Shown piece by piece: positions 1 through 8,558 of a stretch of 60,384 nt of DNA. Source of the DNA: Salimicrobium humidisoli (lineage in GTDB: Bacteria; Bacillota; Bacilli; Bacillales; Halobacillaceae); contig NZ_NSGH01000016.1 in NCBI RefSeq assembly GCF_002295105.1, positions 1 to 60,384 of the forward strand, in the 5' to 3' direction. Numbering within the stretch: the first letter of the stretch is position 1; the number at the start of each line of letters is the position of its first letter. Position numbers and translations under genes: made by a program. The notes under the pieces were generated by a model, which saw only the letters and a list, made by a program, of their open reading frames with translations, did not search any database and was not told the origin of the DNA.

Positions 1-75
1 TGAAGTGTACCCCAGAGAGCCCTCAAGATATTCCCTTACCACCTTTACCTTAAATTCTTCACTATACTTGGACAT
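1..75 (-). CDS. IS3-family transposase OrfA, N-terminal fragment
   Basis: Only the first 25 codons are in the window. They read MSKYSEEFKVKVVREYLEGS and then GYTS, the typical start of the helix-turn-helix OrfA of IS3/IS150-group elements (the S-x-E-F-K-x-x-V-V-x-E-Y-L pattern). OrfA supplies DNA binding and is normally fused to the DDE catalytic OrfB by programmed frameshifting. The ATG at 75-73 has no strong ribosome site directly upstream, because a hairpin occupies that place. The rest of the gene runs off the left edge. Confidence 0.75.
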   Translation of the reverse strand, partial: MSKYSEEFKVKVVREYLEGSLGYTS

Positions 76-81
76 AAAAAC

Positions 82-119
82 ACCCCGGAAGTTAGATTTT
101 TTACTCTAACTTCCGGGGT
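82..119. terminator. Perfect 15-bp hairpin between the IS end and its transposase start
   Basis: The arms 82-96 and 105-119 are exactly complementary around an 8-base loop. The hairpin lies just upstream of the OrfA start. It could stop transcription entering from the flanking chromosome, or sequester the transposase start in read-through transcripts, a known protective design in insertion sequences. The role is inferred. Confidence 0.6.
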
Positions 120-203
120 TCACTACCATAAGGGGCACTTTTTTTCGTGTCCATTATTCGGGGTATAGTTCATATAATAAATGTCCGGGGGTTTTGAAGT
201 ACA

Positions 204-908
204 TTATTTTTTCAGTTGTTCTATAACTCTGGATAAATCATCATGAATATGGTAATCGAACATATAGTCCATCGACGTAGGATGATTATTGATCAGCACT
301 TTGGGACCGGTTGCTGCCAGAGGGAGCATATTGAATGGCATGACGCTAAGGGACGTACCGAGGACGAGAAGCATATCCGCCCGTTTAACCATTGTTTCGG
401 CTTTTTCGTGTGAATGTATCATATCCCCGAATAGAACGACATCCGGTTTTAACACGGCTCCGCATGCGCAGACCGGAACATCTTCAGCCAGTATCTTTTC
501 GAAAGAATACGTCGTATGGCAGTCGGGACAGGTAGCTGTTTTCAGAGTACCGTGGTATTCCGTAACATTTTCGTTTCCCGCTTCTGCATGCAGACCATCC
601 ACGTTTTGAGTGATGATATTTACTTCTCTGCCTTCCTTTTCAAGGCTTTTCAGGTAACGATGCACCTGGTTCGGGCCGTAATTCTGAAGCAGTTTCAGTC
701 GGAATATCGACTTGTAAAATTGCCAGAACCGTTCCGGATTTTCGTGGAAATAGTCTGCCGACATAAGCTCTTCTCTGGATTTGTCTTCCGTCCACAGTCC
801 TTCACTTGAACGGAAATCAGGGATACCGCTTGCTGTCGACACCCCCGCGCCCGTTAATACGGCAATATTATCGGAATTGTTGATAAGAGACTTTATTTGC
901 TGGATCAT
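204..908 (-). CDS. NAD-dependent protein deacylase, SIR2 family (sirtuin)
   Basis: A cytosolic sirtuin of 234 residues that removes acyl groups from lysines using NAD. The Rossmann motif GAGVS is at residues 20-24, followed by GIPDFRS. The QNVDG motif starts at 101, and the catalytic histidine is His119 in EYHGT. A structural zinc site is formed by C127-x2-C130 and C147-x-C149. The length is normal for bacterial CobB/SrtN-type enzymes. It starts 11 bases after the stop of the nitroreductase gene upstream, so the two are probably co-transcribed leftward. No terminator is visible between its stop codon and the insertion sequence at 153. Confidence 0.92.
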   Translation of the reverse strand: MIQQIKSLINNSDNIAVLTGAGVSTASGIPDFRSSEGLWTEDKSREELMSADYFHENPERFWQFYKSIFRLKLLQNYGPNQVHRYLKSLEKEGREVNIITQNVDGLHAEAGNENVTEYHGTLKTATCPDCHTTYSFEKILAEDVPVCACGAVLKPDVVLFGDMIHSHEKAETMVKRADMLLVLGTSLSVMPFNMLPLAATGPKVLINNHPTSMDYMFDYHIHDDLSRVIEQLKK

Positions 909-919
909 ACTCTCACCCT

Positions 920-1657
920 TTATCGTTTGTTGAAACCTTTACTTTTTAAAAAGTCCGTGACATCCATTCGGACGGGTTTTTTGAACCTGCACTGCATCTG
1001 AAGGGTCCATGTGTCGCGACGCTGGTTGGAGGACCTTGATGCATAGTAATTACTTATATTCTGATTAAACTCTTCGATTATTTCTTTATGGTCTTTATAT
1101 TCATTTTCAAAATACACAGCTTCCATCGGTAATCTCGGTTTCTTCTCAGGTTGTTCGGCCGGTACGCCGACAGCTATACCGAACAGCGGCGCGACGTGCT
1201 CGGGCAGGTTAAGAATTTCATCAGTCTTTGTAATATCGTTTCTCAGACTTCCGAGGTAACACATTCCAAGCCCCATTGATTCTGCGGCTATAGCCATGTT
1301 TTGAGCAGCAAGGGCGGCATCAATGGCGGCGGTCATGAGATGTTCGGTGTTCTCCAGGTTTTTCTCAACATCGTCCCTGACTTCTTCATCCATTCCATAA
1401 GTGATCCTTCTGTAATCGGCACACATGATGAAGAGATGGCCATTATTTGTTACGTGCGGGTGCCCGGATATCTCCTGTAAAGCCTGTTTTTTGTTTTCAT
1501 CGGTCACCCCGATGATGGAGTATGCCATCATATAGCTTGAGGTGGAAGCCTGCTGGGCGGATTCGATAAGTGTCCGTATAGTTTTATCTTCCAGGGGAGT
1601 ATCTTCGAACGAACGTATAGAGCGGTGGTTCAAAATCGTTTCTATTGTTGAATTCAT
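920..1657 (-). CDS. Nitroreductase family NAD(P)H-dependent FMN oxidoreductase (NfsA/NfrA type)
   Basis: A 245-residue flavin reductase of the NfsA/Frp branch. The N-terminal HRSIRSF motif contacts FMN phosphate, and the central GLGMCYLG segment and later GIAVGVP follow the family pattern. Members reduce nitroaromatics, quinones or free flavin with NADPH, and the physiological substrate cannot be read from sequence. The minus-strand start has an AGGAGG site about 8 bases upstream. It is the first gene of a probable pair with the downstream sirtuin. Confidence 0.88.
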   Translation of the reverse strand: MNSTIETILNHRSIRSFEDTPLEDKTIRTLIESAQQASTSSYMMAYSIIGVTDENKKQALQEISGHPHVTNNGHLFIMCADYRRITYGMDEEVRDDVEKNLENTEHLMTAAIDAALAAQNMAIAAESMGLGMCYLGSLRNDITKTDEILNLPEHVAPLFGIAVGVPAEQPEKKPRLPMEAVYFENEYKDHKEIIEEFNQNISNYYASRSSNQRRDTWTLQMQCRFKKPVRMDVTDFLKSKGFNKR

Positions 1658-1785
1658 TAAAAAAACCTCCTATTGTGCAAATCTTCTCTTTAAAAGTTTA
1701 GCATAAAGAGAAAACGATTCGCACGAATAGAAAGTCGGTGGCCGAAGAGGAGGCGGCCGGCTGGAAGAATTACATAGAGGTCAGA

Positions 1786-2049
1786 TTAGTGTATGCGACT
1801 GAAAAGTCTTGCGGCTTTTTTGTTTTTCCACTGTATAGTACTCATGTAAATTTGAATCAGACCGAGACCAAGAATAAGTGGTCCAATTGAATAGGCAAAA
1901 AAAGGACTGATAAACAGATGAAGAAGTCCAAGCGTAAATTGACGTCCGGTCACTCCATCTTTATAAGACTGATAAGACATGTAACTTGTTCCCAGAAATA
2001 CAAGGAAAAGTATCCACTTTATCAGCTCATTGGCAAATAGAATCGACAT
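1786..2049 (-). CDS. Small membrane protein with about three transmembrane helices, function unknown
   Basis: I do not recognise this 87-residue protein. It has hydrophobic stretches near the N terminus ([18 protein letters not shown]), in the middle ([15 protein letters not shown]) and further on ([15 protein letters not shown]), with a basic C-terminal tail. The start is the ATG at 2049, seven bases after an AAAGGAGGT site. A TTG two codons further upstream would overlap that site and is unlikely. It is divergent from ppaC, with about 144 bases between the two starts. Confidence 0.6.
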   Translation of the reverse strand: MSILFANELIKWILFLVFLGTSYMSYQSYKDGVTGRQFTLGLLHLFISPFFAYSIGPLILGLGLIQIYMSTIQWKNKKAARLFSRIH

Positions 2050-2193
2050 TGGCAAACCTCCTTTATAAGATTGTATTCTTTTAATAATAACACAGATGAG
2101 GATAATGTCAAGGGCGATAGAAGGATAGACGTTACCGTTTATTTATTCTATAATCGGTTAGGGTACGTAATAGTAAAGGAAAGGGGTATAAAC

Positions 2194-3120
2194 ATGACAA
2201 AAACTTTGATTTTTGGACATAAAAGTCCTGATACGGATACGATCTGTTCAGCTATCGTATATGCCGATCTGAAAAAGAAACTCGGGATCGACGTGGAGCC
2301 GGTTCGCCTCGGAGAATTGAACGGGGAAACGGAATATGCGTTGAATCATTTTAATCAGGAAGCTCCGCGTCTTGTGGAAACAGTAGCGGACGAAACGGAT
2401 GAAGTAATTCTTGTGGATCACAATGAGTTTCAGCAGAGTGCGGATGATATCGATCAAGTCGAGATCAAGGAGGTCATCGATCACCATCGGATAGCCAACT
2501 TCGAAACGAAAAGTCCGCTTTATTACCGTGCAGAGCCCGTAGGCTGTACAGCTACAATCTTAAATAAACTATATAAAGAAAACGATGTGGAGGTCTCGGA
2601 GACGATGGCCGGACTTATGGCTTCCTCCATTATTTCCGATTCGCTTCTTTTTAAATCACCGACCTGTACAGATGAAGATGAGAAAGCTGCCAGGGAACTT
2701 GCAGAGAAAGCAGACATCAATCTTGAAGAGTATGGACTTGAAATGCTGAAAGCCGGAACGGATATCAGTGACAAGTCCGCGGAAGAACTCATCTCCCTGG
2801 ATGCAAAAGCATTTGATATGGGTGAAAAAAATGTAAGAATAGCCCAGGTGAATACGGTAGACACTTCGGATGTGCTGACGCGGAAAGCGGAACTTGAAAA
2901 CGCTATGCAAAAAGAAGTGGACGAGAACAATTATGATCTCTTTGTTTTACTGATTACCGATATCCTCGACAGTGACTCCACAGTACTTACAGTAGGAACG
3001 GAGAAAGAGTCGGTGGAGAAAGCTTTTGACGTTAAGCTCGAAGATGACCAGGCTGTACTTGAAGGTGTAGTTTCACGTAAAAAACAGGTCGTGCCACCAC
3101 TTAACAAAGTATTCGGCTGA
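2194..3120 (+). CDS. ppaC: Manganese-dependent inorganic pyrophosphatase (family II)
   Basis: Hydrolyses pyrophosphate to phosphate in the cytosol. The 308-residue protein belongs to the DHH superfamily. Metal ligands are visible in the N-terminal FGHKSPDTD motif (His9, Asp13, Asp15) and in the VIDHHR motif. The C-terminal substrate-binding element SRKKQV is intact. The ATG at 2194 follows an AAAGGAAAGGGG ribosome site and gives the usual family length. Longer in-frame starts upstream would add an unrelated N-terminal tail. A strong terminator follows, so it is probably a single-gene unit. Confidence 0.95.
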   Translation: MTKTLIFGHKSPDTDTICSAIVYADLKKKLGIDVEPVRLGELNGETEYALNHFNQEAPRLVETVADETDEVILVDHNEFQQSADDIDQVEIKEVIDHHRIANFETKSPLYYRAEPVGCTATILNKLYKENDVEVSETMAGLMASSIISDSLLFKSPTCTDEDEKAARELAEKADINLEEYGLEMLKAGTDISDKSAEELISLDAKAFDMGEKNVRIAQVNTVDTSDVLTRKAELENAMQKEVDENNYDLFVLLITDILDSDSTVLTVGTEKESVEKAFDVKLEDDQAVLEGVVSRKKQVVPPLNKVFG

Positions 3121-3132
3121 ACTGTTTCCATT

Positions 3133-3173
3133 AAAAATGCTGCCCCGAAAGTCTGGACGGGCAGCATTTTTTT
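3133..3173. terminator. Rho-independent terminator of ppaC, probably bidirectional
   Basis: The arms 3134-3145 and 3159-3170 are complementary (AAAATGCTGCCC), followed by a T run on the plus strand and preceded by A bases that give a T run on the minus strand. It lies between the convergent ppaC and acetyltransferase genes. Confidence 0.85.
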
Positions 3174-3759
3174 ATTCGTCATGCATGTCTTCCTCAGGGA
3201 GGTACCACTCTTCCCGCAATACGCCGAAGCGTACGGAATCGTAATAGGAATCACGGTAAAGGTGGGCCTTTCTTATTCTGGCCTCTTCTTTCATTCCCAG
3301 TTTGGAAGCAAGCTGAAGCATCCGGTCGTTTTTGGACCAGGTTCTTATACCGATTCTTACGAGAGGCATGGCTCTGAACAGATAGTCGATCCACATGTTA
3401 AGGGCTCTGGTTCCTATCCCCTTCCCCCAGTAGGCCGGATTGTAAATGCCGATCCCGACTTCAAGCCAATAGGACAGTTTTTCTTCCCAGTAATAGACGA
3501 CGGTACCGACGATTTCCCCGTTCGTTTCTATCACAAGTCTCGAATCGACTTCGTTTTCGGATAATCGCTGCTTTCGGGCGTTTTCTCTGTTTGTGTAACT
3601 TTCCAATGTGTGAGGTTCCAGCGAGTAAAACGGGGCTTCGTACTTTTTCCAGAGCGGTTCCTTCTCTCCATGAATCAGCTGATACAGGAGGGGGAGGTCC
3701 TCGTCCCTGATACTTCTGAGAGTGATGTCGTTTTTTTGTAAGTTGATTTCTCTGACCAT
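3172..3759 (-). CDS. GNAT-family N-acetyltransferase (RimJ/RimL/SpeG-like)
   Basis: A 195-residue acetyltransferase. The fold is marked by the N-terminal ITLRSIRDEDLPLLYQL beta-alpha unit, a central strand around VGTVVYYWEE, and the acetyl-CoA loop in NPAYWGKGIGTRAL (Q/R-x-x-G-x-G/A type). LGMKEEARIRKAHLYRDSYYDSVRFGVL is the standard C-terminal part of RimJ/RimL-like enzymes. The acceptor substrate is unknown. A TATAAT-like sequence and AAGGAAGG lie just before the start, so the leader is short. It converges on ppaC and shares its terminator. Confidence 0.85.
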   Translation of the reverse strand: MVREINLQKNDITLRSIRDEDLPLLYQLIHGEKEPLWKKYEAPFYSLEPHTLESYTNRENARKQRLSENEVDSRLVIETNGEIVGTVVYYWEEKLSYWLEVGIGIYNPAYWGKGIGTRALNMWIDYLFRAMPLVRIGIRTWSKNDRMLQLASKLGMKEEARIRKAHLYRDSYYDSVRFGVLREEWYLPEEDMHDE

Positions 3760-3849
3760 AGTTATATTATACCTTCCTTTTTCATTAAGTATATCAGATT
3801 ATGCAGGTGCTAATGTGGGAATATGAAGAGGGACGAAAGAGGTGAATTT

Positions 3850-4791
3850 ATGTTACATAGCTTAGTATACGAATCTGAAAGCGGACTGCAGAGCGGTGAA
3901 TACGTAAACCGGACAACTGCATCTTACGAGTGGAAATGGGTGGACTTCGACAGTCCGGCCGAAAATGAGAAAAAAGTGCTTGAAAGTGATTTTTCCTTTC
4001 ACCCTCTTGCGGTGGAAGATTGTTTCCAGGATCTGCAGCGCCCCAAACTGGATGGGTATGGGGATCATACTTTTTTTGTGTTGCATACACTCGACCCCCA
4101 CACACTTGAAAAGGGGGAAATCGACGTATTCTTAAAAGAGGGGCTGCTCGTCACCTATCATAAGAAACCTTCGTCAGTTATCGAAAAAGTGAAGGAGCAG
4201 GTAAAGCAAAGACCCGAGCGTCATGATGAAGCAGTTATACTTCACAAAATTCTTGACCAGGTGGTGGATGCCTACTTTCCGATCATTTATTCCATCGAGG
4301 ATCAGATTAACGATCTCGAAGATAACACCAACGATTTATCGATGGAGGACATGCTGGAAGAATTGTTCGACCGGCGTTCGGAACTGCTCCGGATGCGTCA
4401 GACGATACACTCCATGAGAGACATGGTGTATCGCATGCTTTATACGCATGATCTCGAAAATGTTTACGAACATAAAGAGTATTTTCGGGATATTTATGAT
4501 CACTTACTGAAAGTTTCCGACATGATCGCCTCAAACCGGGAAATGACTCAGGATATAAGGGACAGTAACTTGTCTATGACATCGCACAGACAGAACAAAA
4601 CAATGCAGTTTCTGACGGTTGTATCGATGATCTTCCTTCCGCTGACGTTTATAGCAGGCGTGTATGGAATGAACTTTGCTTACATGCCTGAGCTTCAATA
4701 CCAGTACAGCTATTTCATCGTCTGGGCGTTAATGATTATTATGGCGTTTGCCATGATAGTGTTTTTCAGGAAAAAAGGCTGGTTTGATTAA
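3850..4791 (+). CDS. corA: CorA-family magnesium/divalent cation transporter
   Basis: A membrane cation channel of 313 residues. It has a long cytoplasmic alpha/beta and coiled domain (to about residue 250), then two C-terminal membrane helices joined by the selectivity loop that carries the family motif YGMNF. The final basic tail is RKKGWFD. The start chosen is the ATG at 3850, because AGAGGTG lies 5-6 bases upstream. The earlier in-frame ATG at 3823 lacks a ribosome site. It stands alone between flanking terminators. Whether Mg2+, Co2+ or Zn2+ is moved cannot be told. Confidence 0.92.
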   Translation: MLHSLVYESESGLQSGEYVNRTTASYEWKWVDFDSPAENEKKVLESDFSFHPLAVEDCFQDLQRPKLDGYGDHTFFVLHTLDPHTLEKGEIDVFLKEGLLVTYHKKPSSVIEKVKEQVKQRPERHDEAVILHKILDQVVDAYFPIIYSIEDQINDLEDNTNDLSMEDMLEELFDRRSELLRMRQTIHSMRDMVYRMLYTHDLENVYEHKEYFRDIYDHLLKVSDMIASNREMTQDIRDSNLSMTSHRQNKTMQFLTVVSMIFLPLTFIAGVYGMNFAYMPELQYQYSYFIVWALMIIMAFAMIVFFRKKGWFD

Positions 4792-4814
4792 AAGCTCCCG
4801 ACAGGCGTAATGAT

Positions 4815-4855
4815 GCAGCAGCCGGCTCACTAGTTGAGAACGGGCTGCTGTTTTC
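4815..4855 (+). terminator. Probable terminator of corA
   Basis: The CAGCAGCC arm (4816-4823) pairs with GGCTGCTG (4843-4850), followed by a short T run. The loop is long and the T tract weak. The rest of the 4792-5046 gap shows no gene. Confidence 0.55.
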
Positions 4856-5046
4856 GTCTGCTCACCTGTTCAGCCATTGTTTCACAAGATGCCCAGGGAA
4901 ACAACGGAAGTGTGCAGTTGTTCAGGCAGCGGTTCATCTCTGCTTATAACGGAACAGATAAAGGTTGGAAGAATAGTTTTAAATTTGCTCATAAAGGGGA
5001 ATAATGCTATATTAAACAGTAAAAATTCGGGGAGGAGACGAGGGAA

Positions 5047-5574
5047 ATGGTAACGTTAGAGAACATTTTTTCTCACTGGATAACAAAAAAATACCTTCAA
5101 CGCTCAGGCATCTATCATGCGATAACGGTAGCTGAGACCGCTTTTTCTCTTGCACGGGAACGTGACCTTAACGAAGAAATTGCTGCAAAAGCCGCTCTTT
5201 TGCATGATGTCGGTCATTATGAATGGTATACGGATGGAAAATGGAATTACGACGAATACCGTAAACACGATATACATGCAATCAAAGGTGCGGAACGGGC
5301 TCACAAACTTCTTATCCGGCTCGGGGAAGACAGGGAAACGGCCAAAGAAGTCTCTCTTTGTGTACTGCTCCATACGGACAGCTATCTACCTTTCGCTCTC
5401 GGATCACAGCGTTCTCCGTTGCAGAATGCAGTATGGGAAGCGGATACGCTGAATGAGGAGGAGCAGGGACGCCATCATTACAAAAAGATGGAGAGGAAGG
5501 AAGCCGTCCGCCGACTTCAGAAGTTGGATGAACAGATTTTTCCAGTAGAAAATCCGCATGCAGGAAGCGTTTGA
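5047..5574 (+). CDS. HD-domain metal-dependent phosphohydrolase
   Basis: A 175-residue HD-superfamily protein. It shows the metal-binding pattern H (SGIYHAITV), H-D (LLHDVGHYEW), a later H (LLHTDSY) and the distal D (WEADTLN), so the active site looks complete. Such stand-alone HD proteins hydrolyse phosphate esters of nucleotides, but the substrate is not identifiable here. A GGGGAGGAGACGAGGGA region serves the ATG at 5047. It is followed by a clear terminator and appears to be a single-gene unit next to, but separate from, the ectoine locus. Confidence 0.8.
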   Translation: MVTLENIFSHWITKKYLQRSGIYHAITVAETAFSLARERDLNEEIAAKAALLHDVGHYEWYTDGKWNYDEYRKHDIHAIKGAERAHKLLIRLGEDRETAKEVSLCVLLHTDSYLPFALGSQRSPLQNAVWEADTLNEEEQGRHHYKKMERKEAVRRLQKLDEQIFPVENPHAGSV

Positions 5575-5635
5575 AAAATGTCGTCTCTACGGTTAAGCAG
5601 GGGATGACTTCATAGTTTATTTTCGTTACAAAACA

Positions 5636-5665
5636 GGGTGTGCGCTTTAAGCGCGCACCTTTTTT
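5636..5665 (+). terminator. Terminator after the HD-domain gene
   Basis: GGTGTGCGC pairs with GCGCGCACC around a TTTAA loop, followed by six T. It insulates the HD gene from eutB. Confidence 0.85.
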
Positions 5666-5674
5666 CATGTATAC

Positions 5675-5696
5675 TATAATTACTTATCAGAAAAAT
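5675..5696 (+). promoter_or_regulatory. Candidate eutB promoter -10 region with overlapping CodY-like box
   Basis: TATAAT at 5675-5680 has no convincing -35 element at the right distance, which would fit an activator-dependent promoter. The 15 bases 5682-5696 match the CodY consensus (AATTTTCWGAAAATT) at 12 of 15 positions. Both are pattern matches only. Confidence 0.35.
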
Positions 5697-5713
5697 CCGA
5701 AAGGAGGGGTGTT

Positions 5714-6649
5714 ATGCAGCTGCAGCAGTTTTACAGAGCGAAACAGCGGATCGATTCTCTGATAGAAAAAACCCGCTGTATATATTCGGACGCTCTGTCA
5801 AAAAAGACGGGAGCGAACGTGTATCTTAAACTGGAGACGGAACAGCCCACGGGGGCATTTAAACTGAGAGGGGCTGCCAATAAAATAAAAGGTCTCACTG
5901 AACTGGAGAAAGCGAAAGGAGTGGCCACGTTTTCAACAGGCAACCACGGCATTGCTGTCGCCTATGTGGCACGGGAGGAAGGCATACCTGCGACTATATG
6001 TATCTCTGAAAGAGTCCCCGACGTAAAGAAGAAACGTCTGGAGGAGCTTGGCGCCCGGGTCGTCGTTACCGGCACAAGTCAGGATGAAGCCGAGAGGTAC
6101 TGTTATTCCCTTCCGGAAGTAACGGTAGTCCCCCCGTTTGATGACGAAGCAGTAATTGCGGGACAGGGGACGATTGGAATTGAAATAATGGAACAGTGCC
6201 CGTCTGTGGATCACGTGTTAGTCCCTCTTTCCGGAGGAGGGCTGATGTCGGGGGTAGGAACGTGCCTCAAAAAGATCAATGAAGCCATCAAGGTTACCGG
6301 GGTCTCCGTAGAAGGGGGTGCCGTCATGCATGAAAGTATCGAAAGGGGAGGTCCGGTTACACTTCCCGAAAAGGATACGCTTGCTGACAGCCTTCTCGGC
6401 GGGCTCGGGAAGGAAAATACGTTAACTTATGAGATGACGAAACAGGTGATGGATGAAAGCGTACTTGTCGGGGAAAGACAGATTGGAAACGGAATCGAAT
6501 TCATGCTGGACAGACACAAAATGCTGGTAGAAGGTGCGGCTGCTTCCGGGGTCGGATGGATACTGGAAGAGCGGCTGCCGAAGGGAGAAAATGTAGTCAT
6601 TTTAATAACGGGGAATAATATAGGGGCGGAAGTACTGAAACAACTGTAG
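5714..6649 (+). CDS. eutB: Hydroxyectoine utilization dehydratase-like PLP enzyme (threonine dehydratase fold)
   Basis: A 311-residue type II PLP enzyme related to threonine/serine dehydratases but lacking a C-terminal ACT regulatory domain. The PLP lysine is Lys50 in GAFKLRGA. STGNHG binds substrate, and SGGGLMSG is the phosphate-binding loop. In characterised ectoine degraders EutB acts with EutA and EutC to convert hydroxyectoine toward ectoine. The assignment rests on linkage to doeA and eutC, since the fold alone could be a generic amino acid dehydratase. The start follows AAAGGAGGGG. It lies 17 bases before the regulator gene, with which it shares a transcript. Confidence 0.75.
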   Translation: MQLQQFYRAKQRIDSLIEKTRCIYSDALSKKTGANVYLKLETEQPTGAFKLRGAANKIKGLTELEKAKGVATFSTGNHGIAVAYVAREEGIPATICISERVPDVKKKRLEELGARVVVTGTSQDEAERYCYSLPEVTVVPPFDDEAVIAGQGTIGIEIMEQCPSVDHVLVPLSGGGLMSGVGTCLKKINEAIKVTGVSVEGGAVMHESIERGGPVTLPEKDTLADSLLGGLGKENTLTYEMTKQVMDESVLVGERQIGNGIEFMLDRHKMLVEGAAASGVGWILEERLPKGENVVILITGNNIGAEVLKQL

Positions 6650-6666
6650 AGGCCGGGTGATACGTA

Positions 6667-8337
6667 ATGGGACTGCTTATGAACGATATAATGGAATTGC
6701 CTGTAATGGAAAAATCGACGCTTCTCACTCCTTCTTCTTTACTTCATAAACAAATGGTGGAGTGGATCAGTGTTATCGAAACGCCGGTAGAGGACTTCGT
6801 CAAACAGAAGGAGTTCGTGCTTTCGACCGGAATGGGATGCAACAATGATCCGAAGTGTCTGGAACAGTATACGAGAGACGTTATTGATTCGGGAGCATCC
6901 GCTATCGGTTTTGCTACGGGGAGGTATATTTTCACCATCCCCGATACAATTGTAGAAGAATGCGAGAGGAATGGGGTCGTACTTCTGGAAGTTCCCTGGG
7001 AGGTCAGGTTCGGAGATATTATGCAGGAAGTTCTGCAGGCAATTTCTGAAGAAAAAAGAGAAGAGCAGCGATTTGTGGAACATATCCGTCAGGAAATGGT
7101 GGATTGTGTGCTGAACGGAGAAGGGCTGAAGGAAATTTCGTCATTGGTATACGAACACACTTCCATCCCCGTCGCTATAAGTGATAAAGATCGCAACGTA
7201 CGTGCCAATCATTATTTCGACAGGAAAATGATCGACATTTTGAATCAAAACGAGGCAGGGGCGTACCGTTCCGTGCCTTTTACTCAAACATCTTATCTTG
7301 AACATCACTACCCGATAGAGAAATATGAATTCGACAGTGGAGAATGTTATCAGTTAACTATTCTATCCAACCACAAAAAGCAGGGATATCTCCTTTTCAA
7401 AGAAGGGAAAGGGGCATTCAGTGCCTCGGATCTCACTATACTTGAGCATGCCGTTACTGCCTGTGCTCTTTTCTTTGTGAAGGAGAACGCCATCGAAATG
7501 ACGGAAATCAGGCTGAAAGATAATTTTCTGCTCGATCTTGCACGGGAGAATAAAGAAATCAGTGACGGATTAATGGAAAAAGGGCATCTGCTCGGATATA
7601 ATCTGGAGAAACCTTACGTTTGTATTGCAGGAGACCTGCAGTTCTCCAAGGAGATTCAGACGCACGTCACCTCCATCGACAGTAACGTGGCTTCTTCCTC
7701 TATGCACAGCAGAAACTATTACGTCCAGTCGGAAATCCAGCATGCGGCCGACCAGATAAAAAGGGAACGGATGACCGCTTTCGAGGATGGTCGGGTAATT
7801 ATATTTCTGGAGGCTGATAAAGAATCTTATATGGAGACGACCCATCAGTTTCTTGATCTCGTGGAGAGGCGGCTGCATGAATTACTTGCAGGTATTACCG
7901 TCTCGTGGGGGATCTCTTTTCACGGGGACGGGGTGAAGGTCTTTTACGAAAGCTATCAGGAAGCCGTTACGGCACTCAGATTCGGGTACAGGCGTGAAGA
8001 AGCAGGATTTCGTACATTTTTTGCTGATACGAAGGTTAACCGTTTATTGCTTTCCATTTCAAAAAACGAAGAAGTGGTCGATCTCGTCACGTATACTTTA
8101 AAAGATCTTATAGAGTACGATGAAAAGAGACAGGCGGACCTCCTGCACACTTTTATGGTATACAACAAGTACAATTCGAACGTAAGTCAGACTGCCCGGG
8201 CCATGAATCTTCACCGTCAGTCGCTGCTTCACAGACTGAGAAATATTGAACGTCTGACCGGCCTCTCCCTGCTCGAAGCAGACGATTTCTTTTTGCTGGA
8301 ATTAAGTGTGAGAATGTGGATGTTAATCAAAGAATAA
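6667..8337 (+). CDS. PucR-family transcriptional regulator, likely regulator of the ectoine locus
   Basis: A 556-residue regulator with the PucR layout: an N-terminal sensory domain (about residues 1-130; FVLSTGMGCNND, VVLLEVPWEVRF), a central GGDEF-like/GAF-like region, and a C-terminal PucR helix-turn-helix (VSQTARAMNLHRQSLLHRL, then NIERLTGLSLLE). Such proteins control purine or other nitrogen catabolism. Here the position between eutB and doeA suggests it senses an ectoine breakdown product and activates the adjacent promoters, which is inference. A GGGTGA ribosome site lies 7 bases before the ATG. An alternative ATG is at 6679. A terminator follows the gene. Confidence 0.85.
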   Translation: MGLLMNDIMELPVMEKSTLLTPSSLLHKQMVEWISVIETPVEDFVKQKEFVLSTGMGCNNDPKCLEQYTRDVIDSGASAIGFATGRYIFTIPDTIVEECERNGVVLLEVPWEVRFGDIMQEVLQAISEEKREEQRFVEHIRQEMVDCVLNGEGLKEISSLVYEHTSIPVAISDKDRNVRANHYFDRKMIDILNQNEAGAYRSVPFTQTSYLEHHYPIEKYEFDSGECYQLTILSNHKKQGYLLFKEGKGAFSASDLTILEHAVTACALFFVKENAIEMTEIRLKDNFLLDLARENKEISDGLMEKGHLLGYNLEKPYVCIAGDLQFSKEIQTHVTSIDSNVASSSMHSRNYYVQSEIQHAADQIKRERMTAFEDGRVIIFLEADKESYMETTHQFLDLVERRLHELLAGITVSWGISFHGDGVKVFYESYQEAVTALRFGYRREEAGFRTFFADTKVNRLLLSISKNEEVVDLVTYTLKDLIEYDEKRQADLLHTFMVYNKYNSNVSQTARAMNLHRQSLLHRLRNIERLTGLSLLEADDFFLLELSVRMWMLIKE

Positions 8338-8346
8338 GCAGAATAT

Positions 8347-8388
8347 ACGGAGGGCTTTGGAATTCATTCTGAAGCCTTCCGTTTTTTT
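8347..8388 (+). terminator. Terminator between the regulator and doeA
   Basis: ACGGAGGGCTT (8347-8357) pairs with AAGCCTTCCGT (8372-8382), followed by a T run. It splits the ectoine locus into two transcription units. Confidence 0.8.
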
Positions 8389-8459
8389 ATGTGCTCCATA
8401 TAAAGAAAGGGGAGGTACATTCCACGCAAAAGTATGACACATTTGTACGAAAGAAATAA

Positions 8460-8490
8460 TTGAATATTCATACAATTAGAACATTATATT
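8460..8490 (+). promoter_or_regulatory. Candidate promoter/operator region of the doeA operon
   Basis: TTGAAT at 8460-8465 and TATATT at 8485-8490 are separated by 19 bases, a weak sigma-A arrangement. The 10 bases 8461-8470 form a perfect palindrome (TGAATATTCA) over the -35 element. It is a plausible site for the PucR-type regulator, without direct evidence. Confidence 0.35.
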
Positions 8491-8558
8491 CGGACTTTTT
8501 ATAACGTAAAATAAGATATAGAAAGTTGCAAAGATCAAAGGTAAAGGAGGGGATAACC

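Larger units (their letters stand above)
1..153 (-). mobile_element. End of an IS3-family insertion sequence, cut by the window edge
   Basis: The segment holds the first codons of an OrfA-type transposase reading leftward, preceded by a strong hairpin and then a T-rich edge. Read on the minus strand, the presumed terminal repeat begins TGGACACG at 153 and continues into AAAAAAAGTGCCCC. IS3-family (IS150 group) ends commonly start with TG, so 153 is my estimate of the outer boundary. The other end and the target duplication lie outside the window. The element sits about 50 bp downstream of the sirtuin stop codon and interrupts no visible gene. Confidence 0.7.

Noticed and set aside
2071-2193. 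N-terminal extension of ppaC
   Set aside because: The extra 41 codons precede the ribosome site and are not part of the family; ATG 2194 gives the normal length.
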